Below, piece after piece: positions 11,501 to 20,241 of a DNA stretch of 32,095 nucleotides (position 1 is its first letter; every line of letters begins with the position of its first letter). A program made the position numbers and the translations under genes. The notes beneath the pieces were generated by a model, which worked only from the letters and a program-made list of their open reading frames with translations, had not been told where the DNA came from and searched no databases. Origin of the DNA: Beroe ovata (lineage: Eukaryota > Ctenophora > Nuda > Beroida > Beroidae); assembly GCA_946803715.1 (NCBI GenBank), contig CAMPET010000080.1, positions 11,544-43,638 of the forward strand, read 5' to 3'.

Positions 11501-14500
11501 TATGAAAAAGAAAGTTCTTAATATCAACTTCAAAGAAAAGTTGAGTACGCTTAAAGACTTTGACATGATGGAGATTCAGAGACTCTGGCAAGAAATTCTA
11601 ATGGTTAGAGCACGAATCCGGAAACCTATGTTTCTCAGAGTTCCAAGCAAGCTGCTTCCTAATCAAGTCCTTCTTGTCGGCCACCTCATTCGCAATGATT
11701 GTTCCCATTTTCGGGTCCATCTCGAAGTCCTGAATGATAAAAATGTCAGGATGTCTACATTTCAGAATAGAGTAGTTCAACAGACTTGAGAACTGAAGAG
11801 ATTTTGTGGAAATGATGTTCGGTAATTTCTATTGGGACGAATATTCTACTGTGTAATGAATTTGGGAAATGACGATTTAAAGATCCAACACAACCGCATA
11901 CCTGAGCTGAGAGTGAAAGGTGCGATGGCAGATCCTTGTTTGAGTTTCTCAGTTTCTTGAACTTAGATCTCAGCGTGGTTATGGTCTTCCTGACTTGGAC
12001 TTTCTTATCCTCAGCTGTCTTCAGCATCTTCTCATGCTCACGCTTCTGTTTAGCCTCTTCGATGCTGACGGGTTCAAAGCGATTATCATTACCAGTTCCA
12101 TTACCGTCAATTTGTACTGGATCAACCGAAAATGAGCTGATTTATGATCCGTTGAGCCATGATATATTGAAATTTGACAATGCTGATTATTGAGCTGCAG
12201 TTATCGTACCTGTAAGCTTTCACATCGTCAATATCATCCACAGATGGTGGAATCTTCTCCTCTTTTAGCCTAGCTTTGAGCAGACTGTCGGCGGGGGAGG
12301 GAAGTGATAGTTCCACTCCGGCGTGATTTACTTTGTACACAAATAGGTTACCATCTGCTCCACCCGACATCAGGAACCTGATAGGGGGAGGATTAGAACT
12401 TGTAAAGTTTTTAGGATGGTGAATCAAGGAAAATTTCTAAATTCAGGAGACTGCGGAGTAGTCTCCTACGATAGAGATAAAGATGGATTTGTCTCAATTT
12501 GATCGCGACAGAACATGCAGTTATAGTCAAGATCGTACCGCGTGTCGTGAGATGAAATGAGGCCGTTGACACTGCCCCGACTGTGAGCTGGTAGGGTGTA
12601 GGGCGCACCTATCTGCAGTCCCGGCCCGGCCAACTTCTTGTGGACACGGATAGTACCGTCTCCCATGCCGACCATGATGTTACTGTCGTCTTGCCTACGA
12701 TGAGAGGATTTGGTTGAGATAAGAAGAGGGGAGAGAATAGAGATTTTGTCCGAAAATGAAATGTGCAAGGGAGAGGATGAACGTAAGAGAAGCTATTTAA
12801 GTCGAGATAATTCTGGATTGCTAGAGAAGTTAAAGTTCATGTCTTACATGATGTTGATTTCATGGATGGTTGTATCTGTGTCCATATTGACAACCCTAAG
12901 AGGTTCACCAATAACTCGTACCCACTCGCCTAATATGGGCATTGGAGTGGGCATATCAGTAAGCGGATCGTTGAACGTGCATTCATACAGGCTCCCTGCA
13001 TCTACACCGTCCTAGAGAAACATCAGGTGAGAACAGAATTTAGGAGAATCATTATATCGTGGGTGTTATGAGGGAAAACTAGAGTTTTTGATGAAGGAGT
13101 AACGAAGATACACACCAATGAGAGGTAGAATTTGTCCTCAAACGGGAGAATTTTCAGAATTTGATTAGCAACCGCAGGTGCTTCGAAAACTGGTTCCTCG
13201 ATGGCAGCATTTTCCTCGTCTATAACTTTCTTTTCCTCCAGATAGGCGTCTTCGCCCTCATCAGCTTTTATTTTCTCAAGTCTGTGTGATATTATATTGT
13301 GGTATGAGGGGGAAGTAATTTCTGTTGGTATGTGATGGCTGATCCGTGCCCTAATATTTGTGAGATGTGTCGACGATGATACTCATGGAAAGAATTTCAG
13401 ATTTCCCGACCTCTTTGCCTGTTCTTCTTCCCTTTTTAGCTTGACTTTCTCATGAGCAGCTCGCTGGGAGGAATGCACGTGTAATGACATTCGCGAAATC
13501 GAACAAATAGATGGATACCAGCAATCGAACACAAGAGAGAGAGAGAGAGAGGAATCAAGAACATTCTATAAAGTTCAAAGTACCGCGAGTCTGTGACGAA
13601 TACTCTTGAATTCATATCTCCTGATGAGTGATCCAGGTTGAATCTCGTAGGTCACTGAGTTGTCTATTTCGCCCGGGTCTGGGCATTGGACTTCTAGAAC
13701 CACTCCTGTTTTCAGTCCTACCAGCACGCGTTTCTAAAGGAGTAATTGAAACATTGAGTAAATTAGTGGTTACTAGAGTCCATTCAACGTTTTGAAAAGT
13801 AAATAGATGAGGACTTTGAAAAATACTGACATAGAAAAAGCTAAAATAGGAAATTAGAAACCACGTGAATTTATCCCAACTTTCTATCAATTACTCACAG
13901 AAGTGTTACACCAAGACATTGTAGTGACTGGTGCCTCCAGTTTTATAAAGCCAACAGGGAGGTATTGTGATGTTATGTCGAAGAAGAAAAGTGAGCAGTC
14001 ATCCGCTGAACCAGTAACCAGTGTTTTACCTTGAGTAAAATTGGTTTGTGAAGGTGGTGGTAGCTGTGAAGTGAGAGTGGTGTCAAGGGTAAAGTGGTGT
14101 CCATGTTTAGTAGTGTCAGGGTAAATTGGTGTCAAGGGTAGAATGGCGTCAAATGAATGATTCCATACCTTCGTCATCGATAACCATGGCTGTGACTTCT
14201 CCCTTGTGAGGTTTGAGCGCGTGTAACAAAATGATCTTCAGATCAAACTCCGACTCCTGTTCCGCGTGATCTAGAGTCAACACTCTCACCACACCATCAC
14301 TAAATCCACCGATAAGTGTGACCATTTTCGAGTCCACGTTGCGACCCGGCCATAATATGGCCGATCCACCAGCTTTGTATTTCATGCGAACCAGCGTATG
14401 TTTCTTGAGGTAGTCCATGACTCTGATAGTACCATCCTCGCCTATGCTTGCCATCATGTGAGTGTAGGGGCAGGGGGCTGCCCCTCGAATAGGCCCAGCA

Positions 14501-17500
14501 TGATACGACTGAATTAGTTCGGGGGCTTTCTTCGTCAGAGAAACGGAAATGTCGAGCTTCCATATCCCACCAGCCGCGTCCTGCAGATGAAATTGTGAAT
14601 TTCTTAAGATATGTGTTGATTTCATGAAATGTATAGCGATTTATCGTAAGCAGTTATTAAAATCACATGAGTATAAACATCATGGCATTTGTAATCGTTT
14701 TCAAATCGAAGTGCCTAATCTTTATGCTTGTTGCTATATCAACCGCGCACTATTAACTGCTGAAAAAGTACGCTATCTTGTGAAAATGTTTTCGCGCGGT
14801 ACGCTAACTACATTCTGAGCGCAGTGGCAATTTCGATTTACGAAATTTTGTATTCGCGAATCGCGATTCTTCCACCAACCTGAGCCAGCCACATTGAGTT
14901 TGTATCGTTGTTGTTTTCAGACACAGTTTTGCACATGCTGACAATGTTCACTCCCTCCCCAACATGCATTTCTGACATGGGCTCCATTGGGAACGAGGCA
15001 TCTTCTTCCAACACATCAGCTCCATCGATAGTTTCGAAATCCCAAATCTGCCGGGAACATTATACATCAAATACCCTAGATAGTACCCTATGGTTCGAGA
15101 CTAAATTTCTACAAGATGAATGACTAATTCTACTCTTATGATTATCAGACTAAGATTGTTTTTAGAAATCATTTGACTATAGAGTGCAGTTTTTTGAGTA
15201 CAATTGTTTTCAGAGTGTACAGGAAGGACATAATTTACCTTGACATAACCATCTGAGCCCGCGGTTATCAACTCTCCTTCATCCAGGAATATCTCCTGAA
15301 CCTGACCCTTATGACAATTTTTGTTATCTGATGATGTCAGTTCACACTTGATCAGGTCACCGTCCCATAACAACATGTTTCCCCATTCGGAACCCGATAG
15401 TACTTTGCCGTCGGGAAGTTCGACATATCCTGAGTAATTAGTGGTGTCAGGGGTGGTGGCAAGGAAGAGTGGTGTCAAGGGACAATGGTGTCAAGAGAGA
15501 GTGGTGTCAAGAGAGAGTAGTGTGAAGGAAGAGTGGTCCCACCTTCAATGTCACTGATTGCTGTACGTCCGAATTTGCCCAATTCTCCCTGGAGTTTCAG
15601 ACCGGTAAATGTGGCGGCCATTTTCCAGAATTTGACATGACCCAATCCTCCAGTTGTCAACTGCCCGTCAATTTCCGTAGAGAATGTCACTCGGAAAACA
15701 TCCTGAAGACGTTATAAACTTGAAATTCACTCTAGAATCTATGACTTCGAAGTCAATAGTCGTACTTATTATGATTCTACGTTATGATCTAAATACCAAG
15801 GAAATATCTCAATACCTGACCGTGAGCTTTCGATCGGAGGATTATTTTCTCCCTCTTCCAATCCCAAATAGTGAGCATGTAATCAGGAGATGACCCCATG
15901 GAGGCAAGTCTCTCGCCTGTAACAGCACTCTAGATAAAGTCTCACGGACCAACACGACACTAACACATGAAACAGGTCTGCAGATACATACAAAACACGA
16001 TAAAGGGTCTAAAGATTCTTAATTATACCATCGGGAGAGAAGCTGAGGAAAGCGTAAGCAGTCTCCGTTCCCTTCTTACAGATACGATACAATTTGAGAG
16101 ATGGATACTCGAATATCAGGATGTCTGGTTCGTAGCCTTGCTCTCCGACGGCGAAGTATTTCCGTGAAGGGTGGACCTGGTGTGAGCGAGTGGTGAGAAA
16201 CACATAATATATGAGCAAGAGTTATGGAGGGACTATTCTGAAGGCCTTGGACCTCGTACCTCTCGAGGTATGAGGTCCAAATCGAAAGAGACAGATTGGA
16301 GTCTGACAGTTCATAGAAGATACCACTATTTTTAATCGTGTCTCAAATGGTTATCTCACCGCAATTGAGCCTATGCCTTTCCCTCCAATGGTAGGGAGAT
16401 ATGTTAGCTTCTTCGTCTCGAGATTCAGGATTTGAATGTAGTTTCCCGCCGAAAACAGCACGTGCTGCTCGTCTAACACGTACAAATTGCACCTGGAAAT
16501 CGAGAGTGAGTAATTTCCGAGTTGAGTATGAAGCAGTTTAAATGTTACTTGCCAAACGATTATAGTGATGGACTGCAGGCTCAAGTCAGAGTTACCGTTT
16601 CAGGCATTCGTAACCAAAAGAGTGGAATAGGGTCAGGAAATTAGAGGGTGTACTGCCGTCACCGGCTGAAGTTTCCGCCCTGGCATACAGCTCTTCCAAG
16701 TTGTAGTAGAAATTGGGATCTGGTCCAGGGTCTTTGTCTTCTTCCTCATTATAGTCCACAATTTCAGAGTACTTTTCCTCTGAAACGATAATTGTTTTGT
16801 CCATGTTCTGATCAATACCTACTTCATACAGCCAACTCAATAACTCATGTTGAACAATGAGTAATCTAAGATATTACCAATGGGACTCTTTTTGCCCTCT
16901 TCTGCAGTAGCAGTGGCTGGGGCTTCGGCTACTTCTGCAGGTGCTGCTTCTGTTGACTCTGTAGATTCTGGAGGTGCTGCCCCATCTTCTTTAACTTCAT
17001 CCTTGGGAGCATCTGCTCCCTCTCCTCCTGCTTTTGCTTCTGTCACTTCGGTCTCTACTGGATTATTTGCTTCTTGTGCCACCTCTGGGGCTTGTTCAGG
17101 GACTGTATCTGTCTGTAGAGAAGTGACAAAGTTAGTTGTGACCTATTATCACAAAGAGTTTCTCACTTGAATGAAAAAATGGCAATCTGTAGCCATCTGA
17201 ATAACTGTATCTTTCATAACTCACATCCTTTTCATGTTCTGACTTTTCAGGGCCTGAAAATTGATAATCTGTATTATAGTTTGATAATTAAACAGATCAA
17301 CCTTTCTTCAATGCCTATAGAAGTGGGAAAAGATTCAAGGTGGACTGACAAGTACTTACTCTGATCATTTTCTGTGGTAGGTTTGACATCATCTGCCACA
17401 GATTCACCTGTAGCTGAAATTAAGCATGTCCTCATTATTTTAAAAAATCCCATGTCATTAAATTTGGTTATTAAAGTTCAATACCATATCAAACCTTCTG

Positions 17501-17857
17501 AAGTTTTAATATCAGGTTCCGGTGTTTTTGTTTTACGTGAGGAAGGTCTAGAGCCTTCTTTAGGACTTGTTGGGGGACTAGGGACTTTTTGTGCTTCACT
17601 GGCTTCTGCTGTTGTTGCTTCTACTTCACCAGCAGTCTTACTTTGCTCAGATTCACCCTCAGCTGTGAGTTATTGATGTAAGACTAAAAGGTACTCACAC
17701 AAATGAATTGATTATCTCCAATAACTACACTAAATAACTGTTCCAACTAATGTGGAGTGATGAGAAGCAAACCTAAGGAAAATTCATGAAGAGCAGCGGC
17801 AGACAGTTTGCTTGTGGCATCTTTCAAACTTGGACCAGTACTACCCTCTTCAGACAT
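5569..17857 (-). CDS. CFAP44: Cilia- and flagella-associated protein 44 (WD repeats plus coiled coil), complete
   Basis: CFAP44 (WDR52; FAP44 in Chlamydomonas) forms, with CFAP43, the tether of the inner dynein f/I1 motor on axonemal doublets; in humans its loss disrupts sperm flagella. I assembled 39 coding exons with consistent phases, totalling 5868 bases (1955 residues plus stop; the human protein is about 1850). Residues 1-190 are acidic and Ala/Glu/Pro-rich, 191-1018 are WD-type propeller sequence, and 1019-1955 are mostly coiled coil. Conserved blocks include [53 protein letters not shown], and [13 protein letters not shown] before the C-terminus. ATG 17857 has an in-frame stop just upstream; TAA is at 5569-5571. 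Three boundaries were chosen on conservation rather than splice strength alone: the exon at 15816-15916 ends at GTATTG (giving GQDVFRVTF), the coiled coil starts at 12064, and the exon at 9459-9632 could instead begin at 9620. Confidence 0.97.
9633..11078 (-). other. Large CFAP44 intron (1.4 kb) with no gene
   Basis: This is the largest CFAP44 intron. It holds the 9911-9993 foldback and short reading frames on both strands that lack codon or domain support. A motif near 10431-10452 (ACTAGTTTCCGACTGCAAG) recurs with changes near 10762-10782. Otherwise I see nothing in it. Confidence 0.75.
9911..9993. repeat. Foldback: perfect 26-bp inverted repeat
   Basis: The left arm 9911-9936 (GGGGGTAAGGCAAACTTTGG then CAAAGA) is exactly complementary to the right arm 9968-9993, separated by 31 bases. 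The loop itself carries a further CTTTGCC. It sits within a CFAP44 intron and looks like the core of a small foldback/MITE-like element, although no target-site duplication was identified. Confidence 0.9.
13527..13551. repeat. (GA)n run in a CFAP44 intron
   Basis: This short purine dinucleotide run (CT on the transcribed strand) lies between the exons at 13584-13733 and 13411-13463. On the transcript strand it is pyrimidine-rich. Confidence 0.85.
14030..14168 (+). repeat. Minisatellite filling a CFAP44 intron
   Basis: Almost the whole 139-base intron consists of four to five degenerate units of about 17 bases around TGGTGTCAAGGGTAAA. The same core unit recurs in another CFAP44 intron at 15430-15542. 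Confidence 0.8.
15430..15542 (+). repeat. Second minisatellite with the same core in a CFAP44 intron
   Basis: This 113-base intron holds about six units of roughly 15-16 bases around AGTGGTGTCAAGAGAG. The GTGGTGTCAAG core is shared with 14030-14168, three introns downstream in the transcript. Confidence 0.8.
16247..16280. repeat. Near-perfect 34-bp palindrome in a CFAP44 intron
   Basis: The arms 16247-16262 and 16265-16280 are complementary at 15 of 16 positions around a 2-base centre. The left arm is TTGGACCTCGTACCTC. Confidence 0.9.
16878..17857 (-). other. CFAP44: CFAP44 exons 1-5: acidic low-complexity N-terminus
   Basis: Coding exons: 17773-17857, 17495-17662, 17360-17413, 17225-17253 (only 29 bases) and 16878-17112. 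The sequence is rich in E, A, P, S and T (e.g. [21 protein letters not shown]) and has no fold signature. CFAP44 orthologues typically carry a poorly conserved acidic N-terminus, so this is expected. Exons 1 and 2 use unusual GTTTGC and GTTTGA donors. Confidence 0.85.
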
Positions 17858-18167
17858 GCTTCTTATACCATACTAACAACACATGACTTCTAAATATATT
17901 CAATTAGAACAAATGTCATGAAATCAGTTTATTATTAAGTGAAAACGAACTTATTGGAGTGATTATAGAACATCTCACATCTTTGTGTTATTCACTTGAA
18001 TCTTACTGCTTACCAAAATGAAAAAAACCAAACTAATTGAGGATTAAGGATCAGATATGTGGTAAGAAATCCACCTAAATTACCATGAAACTGGACCAAA
18101 TATTTATTAATTATGTGAAAGTGAACAAATGACATGAATATCATAAAACGCATCTACATCATGAAAT

Positions 18168-18640
18168 GCTGCGCGCGACCACCTTCTCCAGAAAAATTAT
18201 GTTATTGAAACTGTTTATTCCAACATTGCGTGACCCGAATATTACGCGCGCTGCGCGGTTCTTTGCATTTTCTACGACATGTTTGATCACAAAGTAAAAT
18301 GATATTGAGCGCATTGCAATTGGCCAAATGTTATCTGCATTCACTTTTCATGTTCTTGCGCGCAACGCGCGCAAAAAACAGTTATAACAGTGAAATCCCG
18401 CCAGCATGGCAAGCGTAGGGACTAAGAAGTAATTGATCGACAAGTACAAAGGCCTGGCGCCCTGGCGACGCGGTAGTGCGATACTAGGGTTGCTTGGCGA
18501 ATGGCGATACTAGGGTTGTCAGATTTTATCTGACCTCAGTTTCTCGCGCGCGCCGCGAGAAACAGGTCAGGTAACATCTGACAATATAATACTAGGGCCA
18601 TGCTGCGAGCCGCGCGCGAAGCAGCGCGGCGAGCGCAATG
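18168..18640. repeat. Cluster of GCGCGC-rich palindromic motifs upstream of CFAP44
   Basis: Five short CpG-rich, self-complementary motifs occur in about 470 bases (e.g. GCGCGCAACGCGCGC near 18359) in otherwise AT-rich DNA. A 15-base direct repeat GCGATACTAGGGTTG lies at 18478 and 18504. Similar motifs recur singly at about 21047 and 22556. Confidence 0.75.
18516..18584. repeat. 69-bp imperfect palindrome
   Basis: The outer arms TTGTCAGAT (18516-18524) and ATCTGACAA (18576-18584) are perfect. The inner arms TTTCTCGC and GCGAGAAA enclose a GCGCGCC centre. Only a few mismatches and a small bulge interrupt the roughly 30-base arms. Confidence 0.85.
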
Positions 18641-19067
18641 AAATTCGACTGGGGCTACCATTAACTGCCATTATGCATTACAAAGGCTAAAAGCGAAATT
18701 TAACATCCGCCAGACTGCAGACAATGACGCGTATAGTTTAAGTATAGTGCACGTTTCTTCATTCTTGCTCACGAGAAACAGAGGTTATCAAAGCTGAGTT
18801 AGTGAGTTGAAATTCTATAGCATATAGGGAGTTTTGCTTTTACTGTTTTAGAATCAATCAACATGATATGTGTGTTACATTACGACTTTATCATTATTCA
18901 CACCAAGGAATCAAAATTCTTTATCGCTAGCTGGATATGTCATTTTAAGGACAGAATATAGATTGTGCAGCGCTGATGGTAGGAAAAAACCCCTACAACA
19001 GCAAAGCTAAAGACTCATGCCAGTGAAGCTGGATTGCACTTTCTTGTTTCTTAGCCATGGATGGCTC

Positions 19068-19103
19068 CAATACCATTCAGGCTTGAATACTTGAATGGTA
19101 TTG
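19068..19103. repeat. 12-bp perfect hairpin
   Basis: CAATACCATTCA at 19068-19079 is exactly complementary to TGAATGGTATTG at 19092-19103, with a 12-base loop. It lies in the CFAP44-CFAP68 gap. Confidence 0.85.
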
Positions 19104-19996
19104 TAGTTGGTATGACTTTCATTGCAGTGGAAAGAGTAGCAAGTGTCATGTTCTAAACATTGGCTCAGATGCTCAAGATGGTGATTGAGGACATAATCTG
19201 TGAGTGGCTGGAGGCTCTCACATGGCAGGTGGATCATGCAACATGGAGCTGCACTGATAAGTGCCACATATGGAGTTGCTAGTTATGTTGAAAAGCTGAA
19301 GTCTAAGAAGACAGCAGATCAGATGACCTGCAGGAGAAGAATATCGAAGAATGATAGGCTGCTCCTAAGACTGCTAGAAGCAATGAAGACTGGAATTCAG
19401 ACATGTGCCACTACTGTGGACCGAGGACTCCACATTACTGGTAGTGTGGATTCAGCATGCTCTGAAGCAGTGTAAGCAGAGATTAATTCTCTCAAGTCTC
19501 CAGCAGGATGGAAAGTAAGTGTTCAGGTTGGTTGTTGAGACCAGACACTCCCAAATCCCAATCAACCTCAGTTAACTGTTCAGGATCTCCCCCCACACTA
19601 GCTGCAGCCACTCAGGAAAGAGCACACCCTCTGTCTTGAGTTGATTAAAGGAACCCAGGCCCTCTGCTAAGACTTAGTGCTCAGAGACAGTGTTTGAAGA
19701 GAAAATCAATAGTGGGATCAAATCTTACGTTAGTATTCTGAATTACAGTGGAGAGCAACTGCTTGGAAGATCACTGCTGCAGTGAAGAGTGCTGTTTAGG
19801 AGGATCGGTCCCAGAATTTCATTATCTGAAGAGGGTTCAGGGTAGTGGTGATAAAATCATCTCTCATCTTGGAGTGAAACCCTGAAACCAGCTATCATGC
19901 TCAAGACTGGGATTCCACCCAAGGCCGATTAACTGCGGAATCATGCTGTGGGGATCGGATCTGGTGAAGCATGTCCTTGACAAAGCCAAGAATCTA

Positions 19997-20057
19997 AAGG
20001 ACATTACTGCATGCATGGTGGTATTCTGTATCTTCCCATGCATGCAGTAATGTCCTT
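19997..20057. repeat. Perfect 22-bp stem hairpin
   Basis: The arm 19997-20018 (begins AAGGACATTACTGCATGC) is exactly complementary to 20036-20057, with a 17-base loop. It ends 184 bases before the CFAP68 ATG, so it may be in the promoter or 5' UTR. Confidence 0.95.
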
Positions 20058-20241
20058 CGGAATCTTTAATTTGTATTACAGATTACTGGTTTTAGTAAAA
20101 CCGTTTTACTTCTGGGCCCTGGGGTTGAGAGCTATAGATCTGATAATACTGACACTGTTGTTCTACGTGTTTTAAATCCTGGCACTACTTGTTGTTGTAC
20201 ACTGTCAGTTTTGATCTCACTCCCTGACTGCTTAGCTAGAG

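Larger units (their letters stand above)
5569..12064 (-). other. CFAP44: CFAP44 exons 21-39: coiled-coil C-terminal half
   Basis: Exons: 11902-12064, 11626-11729, 11394-11481, 11079-11216, 9459-9632, 9118-9306, 8819-9003, 8553-8706, 8304-8446, 8067-8175, 7837-7971, 7563-7749, 7266-7374, 6919-7159, 6667-6803, 6382-6534, 6142-6214, 5821-6015, 5569-5703. The products are Lys/Glu/Leu heptad-like helices. Two disordered inserts stand out: a Gly/Phe run near residues 1389-1406 and an Asp/Ser/Glu stretch at 1609-1635 just before the conserved CPPGC (1640-1644). Confidence 0.9.
12210..16779 (-). other. CFAP44: CFAP44 exons 6-20: WD-repeat propellers
   Basis: Exons: 16596-16779, 16360-16492, 16029-16176, 15816-15916, 15543-15702, 15239-15429, 14880-15047, 14169-14580, 13899-14029, 13584-13733, 13411-13463, 13116-13281, 12848-13011, 12539-12694, 12210-12377. 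WD-type blade ends include [49 protein letters not shown] and DGTIRVHKK. The first part (to about residue 733) aligns very closely with what I know of vertebrate CFAP44. Exon 16 (13411) encodes a short Lys/Glu helix inserted between the two propeller halves. Confidence 0.9.
17858..20241. other. Gap between divergent CFAP44 and CFAP68
   Basis: This region should contain both promoters. I could not recognise an X-box close to either start codon. It holds a GCGCGC-rich palindromic stretch (18168-18640) and two hairpins (19068-19103, 19997-20057). An open frame of about 90 codons at 19200-19475 plus has no recognised domain. A GTAAGT at about 19515 could mark a non-coding 5' exon, but this is not demonstrable. 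Confidence 0.6.

Noticed and set aside
12065-12110. Earlier acceptor for the first CFAP44 coiled-coil exon
   Set aside because: Its phase does not match the preceding exon. The acceptor before 12064 gives the conserved AYSIEEAK.
15816-15821. Earlier GTCAGG donor for the CFAP44 exon ending near 15820
   Set aside because: It breaks the phase with the next exon. Ending at 15816 gives the conserved GQDVFRVTF junction and keeps frame.
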